NCBI GenBank assembly: GCA_005881355.1
Contig: VBDM01000032.1
Span: forward strand, 1-8,454
Origin: Betaproteobacteria bacterium
Lineage (GTDB): Bacteria; Pseudomonadota; Gammaproteobacteria; Burkholderiales; SG8-39
Reading direction: 5' to 3'
Length of the DNA: 8,454 nucleotides
The position numbers were made by a program, and so were the translations under genes. A model generated the notes under the pieces. It was given only the letters and a program-made list of their open reading frames with translations, ran no database searches and was not told the origin of the DNA. Shown in pieces: positions 1 to 5,825 of this stretch. How positions within the stretch are numbered: the first letter of the stretch is position 1; each line of letters starts with the position of its first letter.

Positions 1-149
1 AGCGCCGGCACGACGCTGCGCGTGACGATGTCGGTGCCCCCGCCCGGGGCGGCCGGCACGACGAGGCGTATCGGCCGAGTCGGGTATTGCGCCCACGCTG
101 GCGCGTGGAGCCCGGAGACAAGCGCCAGCAGCGCGATGAATCTCGTCAC
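1..149 (-). CDS. TctC/BUG-family tricarboxylate-binding protein, N-terminal part only (runs off left edge)
   Basis: This is the first 49 codons of a periplasmic solute-binding receptor of the Bug/TctC family, which captures carboxylates for tripartite tricarboxylate transporters. The frame starts with GTG at 149-147, preceded by a strong GGAGG (160-156) six bases upstream. It encodes a signal peptide (basic MTRF start, a leucine/alanine core, and a probable cleavage after APAWA at residue 20). The mature start YPTRPIRLVVPAAPGGGTD follows; the P-x-R-P-I-R-L-V-V-P and P-G-G-G-T-D pattern is the family hallmark. The rest lies outside the window. It is the last visible gene of the leftward operon, 23 bp after the stop of the small unknown gene. 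It has no adjacent tctA or tctB here, which is common for these receptors in Betaproteobacteria. The family call is firm; the ligand is unknown. Confidence 0.88.
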   Translation of the reverse strand, partial: MTRFIALLALVSGLHAPAWAQYPTRPIRLVVPAAPGGGTDIVTRSVVPA

Positions 150-155
150 GGCACA

Positions 156-160
156 CCTCC
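156..160 (-). promoter_or_regulatory. Ribosome binding site deciding the GTG start at 149
   Basis: GGAGG on the minus strand lies six bases before the GTG at 149-147. It supports a GTG start for the left-edge TctC gene, where no ATG gives a complete signal peptide. Confidence 0.7.
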
Positions 161-172
161 ACATCCTGGAGC

Positions 173-553
173 TCAACCGGTAATCATGTTGCCGGTCCGC
201 GCGCCCACGTCGTCGAGATAGAGCTTCCAGGCACCTTCTTCCTTCTCGGGCCCGCGCGCGATCAGCGCTCCCCGATCCCTGAATTCGCCGGAGCGGGCCA
301 GGACGCCGGCTTCGGTGGGACCGGTGATGACGATCTCGAACCCGATTTTTTCCACCGTGCACTGCGCCATCGCGGGATGCTCCAGGCTGGCGACCCATTT
401 GCTGCCGACCTTCACGGGCGCCCCGATTCCCCGTGCGCCTTCCTTCCTCATTCCCTCCACCACCTGTTTGAGCGCGGCCTCGTCCTGGCTGGACAAGACC
501 AGCTTGTCCCCTGCATCGTGCACGTAAACATTTTCCGGCAGCGAGGCGGGCAT
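173..553 (-). CDS. Small hypothetical protein (126 aa) in binding-protein operon
   Basis: I do not recognise a family. The protein is 126 residues, with no signal peptide and no obvious membrane segment, so it is probably cytoplasmic. Visible features are an acidic N-terminal third (MPASLPENVYVHDAGDKL), a basic stretch around residues 35-53, a single cysteine near residue 65, a hydrophobic strand-like segment (KIGFEIVITG), and a C-terminal LYLDDVGARTGNMITG. The ATG at 553 lies five bases past the TAG stop (561-559) of the upstream ModA-like gene, so translation is probably coupled. An imperfect AGGG lies just before the start. The next gene, a TctC-type receptor, begins 23 bp after its stop. 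Codon use matches its neighbours. The tight position within an operon supports a real gene, possibly acting on the same substrate as the binding proteins, but no function can be assigned. Confidence 0.72.
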   Translation of the reverse strand: MPASLPENVYVHDAGDKLVLSSQDEAALKQVVEGMRKEGARGIGAPVKVGSKWVASLEHPAMAQCTVEKIGFEIVITGPTEAGVLARSGEFRDRGALIARGPEKEEGAWKLYLDDVGARTGNMITG

Positions 554-558
554 GAGCC

Positions 559-1299
559 CTATTCGATCCCGGCGGCGGCAAACGCCGCCTTTGCGAACGG
601 CGTGCCGAGATAGCGGACGAAGTCTCTCGCGACATCCAGGGTAGGCGCATCGGTCAACACTCCGGCGGCGTAGGCGGTGGAGCTCTGCACCTGCTCGGGC
701 AGCGGCCCGACGAGCTTGAGCCCCTTCGGCTCGAACGGCTTGATCTCGTTGATCGCGCCGAAGCCGATCTCGTTGCCCCTGCCGCCGATCACGTGCTCGA
801 ATACCTGCGCGCTGCCGGCGTAGCGGATGGTCTTCTTATTCAGCTGCTCGCCGATCCCGAGCAGGTCGAACAGTTTTTCCAGGTACAGCCCGGTCGACGC
901 CTGGTTGTATACGATCGAGTCGGCGCCGAGCAGCGACTGCTTGAAACGCTCCAGATTGGCGATGTCGGGCTCCGGGGCGCCCGAGCGCACGACCACTCCG
1001 ACCCCGACCCGCCCGATGATGAAGTGTCCGTCGACCTCGATCTTGCCTCTTCTCAGCTGGTCGTTCATGAGTCCCGGCGCGCAGATCAGAACGTCCGACG
1101 GGTCGTCCGAGGCGAGGCGCCTCTCGAGCTGCGGCGCAGTGCCGAAGTAGACCCTCACCCGGTTGCCCGTCTCGCGTCTGAACTGCTCGGCGATCTTCGC
1201 CAGGCCGGGCTCCATGGCGCCCGCGCTGAGCACCCTGATGTCGGCCGCGAAAGCGGTGCCGGCGATCGCACACGACAGCAATGCCGCCACGGTTCTCAT
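559..1299 (-). CDS. ModA-like periplasmic substrate-binding protein (second of tandem pair)
   Basis: A 246-residue exported binding protein of the type II periplasmic fold, resembling the molybdate-binding ModA group (extracellular solute-binding family 11). I chose the ATG at 1299, though the frame is open to 1395, because it gives a clean signal peptide (MRTVAALLSCAIAGTAFAA, cleavage near residue 19). It also lies 13 bp after the upstream stop. The upstream extension would be arginine-rich and overlap the neighbour. After cleavage comes DIRVLSAGAMEPGL, at the position of ModA's first ligand loop. Later landmarks are IGRVGVGVVVRSG, SIVYNQASTGLYLEKL and the C-terminal FVRYLGTPFAKAAFAAAGIE. 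Many blocks match the preceding gene, so the two are tandem paralogues. No permease or ATPase gene is nearby. The usual ModA loop AAASL is replaced by SAGAMEPGL, so molybdate is doubtful. Confidence 0.85.
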   Translation of the reverse strand: MRTVAALLSCAIAGTAFAADIRVLSAGAMEPGLAKIAEQFRRETGNRVRVYFGTAPQLERRLASDDPSDVLICAPGLMNDQLRRGKIEVDGHFIIGRVGVGVVVRSGAPEPDIANLERFKQSLLGADSIVYNQASTGLYLEKLFDLLGIGEQLNKKTIRYAGSAQVFEHVIGGRGNEIGFGAINEIKPFEPKGLKLVGPLPEQVQSSTAYAAGVLTDAPTLDVARDFVRYLGTPFAKAAFAAAGIE

Positions 1300-1312
1300 T
1301 CCGGATCTCTCT

Positions 1313-2050
1313 CTAATCGATGCCTGCTGCCGCGAACAGCGCCTTGCCCTCGGGGCTGCCGAGATAGCGCACGAAGGACCGTGCAAGCTCGGCATTCGCG
1401 GCGGCCGTCATGGGCACTGCCGAGTAGGAAGTGTAGTTCTGTACCTCCGGAGGCAGCGGCCCCACCAGTTTCAGGCCCTTCTCGCGGTGTTGCAGGATTT
1501 CGGTGACCGGCCCGAAGCCGATCTCCCGGCCTTTGCCCTTGAGCACGTGCTCCATGACGGCGGCGGCGTCCGAGTAGCGCGTGGTCTTCGCCTGCACCTG
1601 CTCATAGATCGCCATTTTCTTGAGCAGGTTCTCGAAGTAAATGCCGCTGGAGGCGCGGTTGAACACGATCGATTCGGCCTGCAGCACCGAGCGCTTGAGC
1701 GCTTCGCTGCTCGAGATGTCCGGCACCGGCGCGCCGGGCCGGACCGCCACGCCCAGCCCCACGCGCCCCACGTCGACGCGGTCCGCCGAGATCTTGCCGG
1801 CTCCGGCGAATTCATCGAGCGCGGCGGGCGGCGCGATCACCACGTCGAACGCCTCCCCGCCGACTATCCGCTTGCGTATCTCCGGGGCCGTGTTGAACGT
1901 GATCTTCACGTCGTGGCCGGATTGCTTCCCGAATGCGGCCGCCGCGGCCCTGAGCCCGGGCTCGATCGCGCCCGCGCTCAACACCTTGATCTCAGCCGCC
2001 ACGGCCGTCCCGGCGACCGCGCACAACAGCAATGCCGTCCAGTGTCTCAT
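1313..2050 (-). CDS. ModA-like periplasmic substrate-binding protein (first of tandem pair)
   Basis: A 245-residue exported binding protein of the ModA-like type II periplasmic family. The ATG at 2050 is preceded by GGGAGA (2061-2056) at five bases. The signal peptide is MRHWTALLLCAVAGTAVAA, with cleavage near residue 19. The mature protein starts EIKVLSAGAIEPGL, followed by TFNTAPEIRKRI, FDVVIAPPAALDEF, VGRVGLGVAVRPGAP, SIVFNRASSGIYFENLL and the C-terminal FVRYLGSPEGKALFAAAGID, all landmarks of the fold. It is collinear with the next gene without large gaps, which indicates tandem duplication followed by considerable divergence. It begins 35 bp after the stop of the complete TctC gene and is probably co-transcribed with it. 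Automated pipelines often label such proteins molybdate-binding, but there is no modB, modC or modE here and the first ligand loop is not canonical. The real ligand is unknown and may be an organic anion. Confidence 0.87.
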   Translation of the reverse strand: MRHWTALLLCAVAGTAVAAEIKVLSAGAIEPGLRAAAAAFGKQSGHDVKITFNTAPEIRKRIVGGEAFDVVIAPPAALDEFAGAGKISADRVDVGRVGLGVAVRPGAPVPDISSSEALKRSVLQAESIVFNRASSGIYFENLLKKMAIYEQVQAKTTRYSDAAAVMEHVLKGKGREIGFGPVTEILQHREKGLKLVGPLPPEVQNYTSYSAVPMTAAANAELARSFVRYLGSPEGKALFAAAGID

Positions 2051-2085
2051 CTGCGTCTCCCGAAACTGCGCAAATTACCACAGCC

Positions 2086-3048
2086 TCACTCGGCGCGGGC
2101 GCCCGAATCTTTCACGACCTTCGTCCATTTCGGAATCTCGCGCGCGATGTAGTCGGCGAAGTCCCGCGGCGTGCCCGCGGCGACCTCCGCGCCGAGCGAC
2201 TCGAGCCGCTCGCGCAGGTCGGGCAGGCGCAGCACTTCGACGATGTCGCGGTTGAGCCGCTCGACGAGCGGCGCGGGCGTAGCCCCCGGCACGACGACGC
2301 CGTGCCAGGTGATCGCCTCGAACCCCGGTACGCCCGCCTCGGACAAGGTCGGCAGCTCGGGCACCGCCGCCGAACGCCGGGCGGTCGTGACTGCGAGCGC
2401 GCGCAGCCTCCCCGCCTTGATATAGGGAATCACCGAAGCCGAGGTCGCGAACATGAGCTGCGCCTGACCGGCGATGACGTCGGTGAGCGCAGGCTGCGCG
2501 CCCTTGTAGGGCACGTGCACCATATCGACGCCGGTCATCGCCTTGAAGAGCTCTCCGGCGAGGTGCGCGGCGGCGCCGCTCCCCGAGGACGCGTAGTTGA
2601 GCTCGCCCGGCCTCGCTTTCGCCAAGGCGATCAGCTCCTTCACCGAGCTCGCGGGAACGTCCGGATTCACGACGAGGATGTTGGGCTGGACCGCCACCAG
2701 CGCGACCGGCGCGAAGTCCTTCACCGGATCGTAGCCGAGGCTGCGGTACAGGCTTTGATTGGTCGCGAGAATGCTGTTGTTGCCGAGGAGCCAGGTGGCG
2801 CCGTCGGGCGCGCTCTTCGCGACGAGCTCGGCGGCGATGTTGCCGCCGGCGCCCGGCCGGTTCTCGATCACCACCTGCTGGTCCCGAAGATCGGCGAGCT
2901 TCTGGCCCAGGGCGCGCGCGAGGATGTCGCTCGGACCCCCGGGGGTGAAGCCGACGATGAAGCGCACCGGCTTCCCAGGCCAGCCCTGGGCACCGGCTCC
3001 GCCCGAAAACGCGAGAGCGACGAACAGGGCGGCGGCGACGCGTTTCAT
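2086..3048 (-). CDS. TctC/BUG-family tripartite tricarboxylate transporter substrate-binding protein
   Basis: A complete 320-residue periplasmic receptor of the Bug/TctC family, the usual length. The ATG at 3048 follows GGAAGG (3062-3057) with an eight-base spacer. The signal peptide (MKRVAAALFVALAFSGGAGA) is followed by QGWPGKPVRFIVGFTPGGPS, the first strand and carboxylate-binding loop of the family. Further landmarks are VVIENRPGAGGNIAAE near residues 58-73, DPVKDFAPVALVA, LNYASSGSGAAAHLAGELF, MVHVPYKGAQPALTDVIAGQ, VPELPTLSEAGVPGFE and the C-terminal FADYIAREIPKWTKVVKDSG. All are typical, and no key element is missing. It is the promoter-proximal gene of the leftward operon, divergent from the MmgE/PrpD gene across 88 bp. 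Such receptors often have no dedicated membrane partner; here the nearest tctA is in the opposite operon. Family assignment is secure; the ligand, probably a carboxylate, is not shown. Confidence 0.95.
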   Translation of the reverse strand: MKRVAAALFVALAFSGGAGAQGWPGKPVRFIVGFTPGGPSDILARALGQKLADLRDQQVVIENRPGAGGNIAAELVAKSAPDGATWLLGNNSILATNQSLYRSLGYDPVKDFAPVALVAVQPNILVVNPDVPASSVKELIALAKARPGELNYASSGSGAAAHLAGELFKAMTGVDMVHVPYKGAQPALTDVIAGQAQLMFATSASVIPYIKAGRLRALAVTTARRSAAVPELPTLSEAGVPGFEAITWHGVVVPGATPAPLVERLNRDIVEVLRLPDLRERLESLGAEVAAGTPRDFADYIAREIPKWTKVVKDSGARAE

Positions 3049-3136
3049 GGACTGTTCCTTCCGCGAACATGATACTCAAGAATGGCGCAGCGAAGCCCAT
3101 CGCTTACAATGGCACGGCACGGCCCGAAGAAAAAAC
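3049..3136. promoter_or_regulatory. Divergent intergenic region, probable promoters for both operons
   Basis: These 88 bp separate two divergent starts, so both operons should be initiated here. For the rightward gene, TACAAT at 3105-3110 is a good match to a -10 hexamer and lies 26 bases before the ATG at 3137; no convincing -35 precedes it. For the leftward gene, TATCAT on the minus strand (3074-3069) is a weaker -10 candidate. I see no clear operator palindrome and no regulator gene in the window. Confidence 0.4.
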
Positions 3137-4501
3137 ATGCACTCCGCCCCTTCGCCTGTCATGCAGCGCTTGAGCGCGTACATCGCCGGGGCCTTGCGCA
3201 AGCCGCTCCCACCCGCGGTCTCCGAGAAAACCAAGCACCATCTGCTCGACACTCTCGCCGCGATGCTCTCGGGCTCGCGGCTGCCGCCGGGAAAAAAGGC
3301 GATCGCGTTCACCAGGACTCTCGGCGGCGCCAGGGAAGCCTGCGTCGCCGGCAGCCGCATCGTCACCGCGGCGTCGAACGCCGCGCTCGCGAACGGCATG
3401 CTCGCGCACGCCGACGAGACCGACGACTCCCATTCGGGATCTCAGACGCATCCGGGCTGCGGGGTGGTCGCGGCGGCCCTCGCCATGGCCGAGCGCGAGC
3501 GCGCGGGCGGCGCGGCGCTCCTGCGCGCGGTGGCGCTCGGCTACGACGTCTGCTGCCGGCTGACGCAGTCGCTCAACGCGATCGAGTTCCGCGCCTCCGG
3601 TCATTCGACGCACAGCTTCGGCCCGACCTTCGGCGCGGCGGCGGCCGCGGGGGCGCTCGCGGCCCTGGACGAACGCGGGGCGCGGCATCTGCTCTCGTAC
3701 GCCGCGCAGCAGGCCTCGGGCATCTCCTGCTGGATGCGCGACGAGGGGCACGTCGAGAAGGCCTTCGATTTCGGGGGCATGCCCGCGCGCAACGGCGTCG
3801 CCGCGGCGTCCATGGTCGCGCACGGGTTTACCGGGGTCGACGACGTTTTCTCGGGCGAGCGCAACTTCTTCGCCGTCTACGGCCGCGCGCCGGATCCCGG
3901 CGAGCTCGCGCGCGGCCTGGGCGAGAGCTACGAGATCATGAACGCCGACATCAAGCGCTGGTCGGTCGGCTCGCCGATCCAGGCTCCGCTCGATTCGTTG
4001 CTAGAATTGATCCGCGCGCACCGCGTCCGCGCCGAAGACCTCGAGCGGCTCGTGGTGCGCGTCGCTCACCTGGGCGCGAACACCACCGGCAACCGCGACA
4101 TGCCCGACATCTGCATGCAGCACCTGTGCGCCGTGATGTTGCTCGACGGCGCGGTCAGCTTCCGTTCCTCGCACGACCGCAAGCGCATGCAAGACCGCAA
4201 AGTGCTCGAGCTGCGCCGCCGCATCGAGCTGCGCGGCGACGACGAGCTCACCAAGGCCATGCCGCGCAGGGAAGGGGTCGTCGAGATCACGCTTAGGGAC
4301 GGGCGGGAGCTGAGGCACCATACGCGCTCGGTGCGGGGAACCCCCGAGAATCCGATGACACGGGCGGAAGTGGAGGCAAAGAGCTACGATCTCGCGAAGC
4401 CGGTGCTCGGAAGCGCGCGCGCGCGCAAGCTCTGCAACGCGATCTGGGACCTGGAAAAGATCCGCGACGTTAGAATGCTCAGGCCCCTGCTGCGCGCCTG
4501 A
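3137..4501 (+). CDS. MmgE/PrpD family protein (2-methylcitrate dehydratase-like)
   Basis: A 454-residue cytoplasmic protein of the MmgE/PrpD family. The fold includes 2-methylcitrate dehydratase, cis-aconitate decarboxylase and iminodisuccinate epimerase, all acting on small di- or tricarboxylates. It has the usual length and both regions: an all-helical N-terminal domain carrying HADETDDSHS (residues 91-100) and HPG (105-107), and a smaller C-terminal domain ending RDVRMLRPLLRA. I chose the ATG at 3137, although the frame is open upstream and the Shine-Dalgarno is weak (GAAGA); Met9 at 3161 is an alternative. It leads the rightward operon, and the VOC gene follows 22 bp after its stop. Residues 240-419 (3854-4395) are duplicated in inverse orientation downstream, but this copy is intact. 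The exact reaction cannot be inferred; transporter neighbours suggest a carboxylate substrate. Confidence 0.92.
   Translation: MHSAPSPVMQRLSAYIAGALRKPLPPAVSEKTKHHLLDTLAAMLSGSRLPPGKKAIAFTRTLGGAREACVAGSRIVTAASNAALANGMLAHADETDDSHSGSQTHPGCGVVAAALAMAERERAGGAALLRAVALGYDVCCRLTQSLNAIEFRASGHSTHSFGPTFGAAAAAGALAALDERGARHLLSYAAQQASGISCWMRDEGHVEKAFDFGGMPARNGVAAASMVAHGFTGVDDVFSGERNFFAVYGRAPDPGELARGLGESYEIMNADIKRWSVGSPIQAPLDSLLELIRAHRVRAEDLERLVVRVAHLGANTTGNRDMPDICMQHLCAVMLLDGAVSFRSSHDRKRMQDRKVLELRRRIELRGDDELTKAMPRREGVVEITLRDGRELRHHTRSVRGTPENPMTRAEVEAKSYDLAKPVLGSARARKLCNAIWDLEKIRDVRMLRPLLRA
3854..4395 (+). repeat. Inverted repeat, left arm (542 bp, inside MmgE/PrpD gene)
   Basis: This stretch is the original copy: it lies in frame inside the intact MmgE/PrpD gene. 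Its reverse complement occurs at 4870-5411. I compared the arms base by base: 541 of 542 pair, with no gaps. The only difference is 3913 against 5352 (CGC here, CGG in the other copy read in the same sense, both Arg). Pairing stops sharply at 3853 and 4396. Confidence 0.97.
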
Positions 4502-4523
4502 GCGGCCACTTTCTGGAGAAACC

Positions 4524-5264
4524 ATGAACCGCATCGTTCATATCGCGCTCAAAGTCGACGACCTGGAGCGCACCACGCAGTTCTACGAGAAAGTCTTCGG
4601 GTTCAAGGAAGCGAAGACCCAGAAAGTGCGCGACCACACTTCGCGCCACCTCTCCGACGGCGTGATCGACCTGTCGATCATGCAGTACGACGCCGATACC
4701 GAATCCGCCGAGTCGACGGCGGCCGGCGAAGGGCCCTGCATCCATCATTTCGCCGTCGAGGTGGACGATCTCAAGGAGGCCGAAAAGGCGATCCGCGCCT
4801 ACGGCTGCCAGATCGTCAGCGATCCGGGCGTGATTCCGGTGAAGTTCCGCGCGCCCGGCGGAACCGTCTGCGAGATCGTAGCTCTTTGCCTCCACTTCCG
4901 CCCGTGTCATCGGATTCTCGGGGGTTCCCCGCACCGAGCGCGTATGGTGCCTCAGCTCCCGCCCGTCCCTAAGCGTGATCTCGACGACCCCTTCCCTGCG
5001 CGGCATGGCCTTGGTGAGCTCGTCGTCGCCGCGCAGCTCGATGCGGCGGCGCAGCTCGAGCACTTTGCGGTCTTGCATGCGCTTGCGGTCGTGCGAGGAA
5101 CGGAAGCTGACCGCGCCGTCGAGCAACATCACGGCGCACAGGTGCTGCATGCAGATGTCGGGCATGTCGCGGTTGCCGGTGGTGTTCGCGCCCAGGTGAG
5201 CGACGCGCACCACGAGCCGCTCGAGGTCTTCGGCGCGGACGCGGTGCGCGCGGATCAATTCTAG
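4524..5264 (+). CDS. VOC/glyoxalase-family protein, C-terminus replaced by antisense repeat (chimeric ORF)
   Basis: The first ~119 codons (4524-4880) encode a vicinal-oxygen-chelate (glyoxalase/bleomycin-resistance/dioxygenase) domain with two beta-alpha-beta-beta-beta modules. The first begins IVHIALKVDDLERTTQFYEK and the second CIHHFAVEVDDLKEAEKAI. Likely metal ligands are His6, His74 or His75, and Glu117 in GGTVCEIV. The ATG at 4524 has GGAG (4515-4518) five bases upstream and lies 22 bp after the MmgE/PrpD stop, so the two are co-transcribed. Single-domain VOC proteins usually end about 5-20 residues after this Glu. Here the frame enters the inverted repeat at 4870 and continues through about 127 antisense codons to TAG at 5262-5264. 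The 246-residue product is therefore a VOC domain with a meaningless tail. The native enzyme could be an epimerase, lyase or dioxygenase; its substrate is unknown. Confidence 0.85.
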   Translation: MNRIVHIALKVDDLERTTQFYEKVFGFKEAKTQKVRDHTSRHLSDGVIDLSIMQYDADTESAESTAAGEGPCIHHFAVEVDDLKEAEKAIRAYGCQIVSDPGVIPVKFRAPGGTVCEIVALCLHFRPCHRILGGSPHRARMVPQLPPVPKRDLDDPFPARHGLGELVVAAQLDAAAQLEHFAVLHALAVVRGTEADRAVEQHHGAQVLHADVGHVAVAGGVRAQVSDAHHEPLEVFGADAVRADQF

Positions 5265-5411
5265 CAACGAATCGAGCGGAGCCTGGATCGGCGAGCCGAC
5301 CGACCAGCGCTTGATGTCGGCGTTCATGATCTCGTAGCTCTCGCCCAGGCCCCGCGCGAGCTCGCCGGGATCCGGCGCGCGGCCGTAGACGGCGAAGAAG
5401 TTGCGCTCGCC
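4870..5411 (-). repeat. Inverted repeat, right arm (542 bp, displaced antisense MmgE/PrpD fragment)
   Basis: This is an inverted copy of 3854-4395, separated from it by a 474-bp spacer (4396-4869). On the minus strand it encodes residues 240-419 of the MmgE/PrpD protein without interruption, but it has no start or stop of its own. It sits between the VOC gene and tctB and truncates both. It carries no transposase, terminal repeats or target-site duplication. Junction sequences shared with the flanking genes, about 10 bp at 4870-4879 and 9 bp at 5403-5411, suggest template switching. An in vitro or assembly chimera is an equally possible source. Confidence 0.97.
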
Positions 5412-5822
5412 GCCCTGGGCGCCTACATCGTCGTCCAGGCGTGGCGCTGGGATTACCTCACCCCGGAAGGACCCGGCGCCGGTTTCTTTCCGCTGTGGTA
5501 CGGCATCGCGATGGTGGCGCTTGCGGCGGTGCTCGTCGTCTCGCACCTGCGGCGGAGATCTTCCCTCCGGACGACGATCGCCTGGGACCGGGTCGGCCGC
5601 GCGCTTTCGGCCTGGCTCGCTCTGGTGGTGTCGATCGCCCTGTTCAAGCCGCTCGGCTTCGTGATCGGTTTCGCGCTGCTCACCTATTTCCTGGTCGCGG
5701 TGATGTACCGCCGTCCGCTGAAAGTCGCCGCGATCGTGGCGCTCGCCAGCACTGCGGCGTTTTACCTGGTGTTCTCGCTCGGGCTCGGCGTGCCCCTTCC
5801 GACCGGTCCCCTGGGTTTCTAG
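5403..5822 (+). pseudogene. tctB: tctB, 5'-truncated: small membrane subunit of tripartite tricarboxylate transporter
   Basis: The remaining 139 codons encode the TctB small membrane subunit, which pairs with TctA. Recognisable parts are the end of the first helix (ALAALGAYIVVQAW), the conserved periplasmic loop YLTPEGPGAGFFPLWYG, a second helix (AMVALAAVLVVSHL), a long hydrophobic pair around FKPLGFVIGFALLTYFLVAV, and the C-terminal helix ending LPTGPLGF. TctB is usually about 150-170 residues, so about 15-25 N-terminal residues are missing. At 5403-5411 the sequence switches into the inverted repeat. The frame stays open back to 5265 but contains no ATG, GTG or TTG. The first in-frame ATG, 5511, would omit the first helix and the conserved loop. 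The stop (5820-5822) lies three bases before the tctA start, the usual coupled arrangement. The gene is broken as written; if the junction is an artefact, the real gene is intact. Confidence 0.85.
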
Positions 5823-5825
5823 GTC

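Noticed and set aside
1300..1395. Upstream start at 1395 for the second ModA-like gene.
   Set aside because: It would overlap the 3' end of the preceding gene by more than 80 bp and add an arginine-rich segment before an obvious signal peptide.
2759..3136. Upstream in-frame extension of the MmgE/PrpD frame.
   Set aside because: It runs antisense through the N-terminus of the TctC gene and through the intergenic region. The family length of about 450 residues fits the start at 3137.
3927..4389. Short word GAGCTACGA repeated within the left arm (around 3927 and 4381).
   Set aside because: It encodes Glu/Lys-Ser-Tyr-(Glu/Asp) at two unrelated points of the protein. A 9-bp chance match with no sign of a repeat unit.
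3854..5411. Inverted repeat as a transposon or insertion-sequence boundary.
   Set aside because: The arms are an internal coding fragment of MmgE/PrpD. The spacer holds only the MmgE/PrpD 3' end and the VOC gene, and there is no transposase or flanking target duplication.
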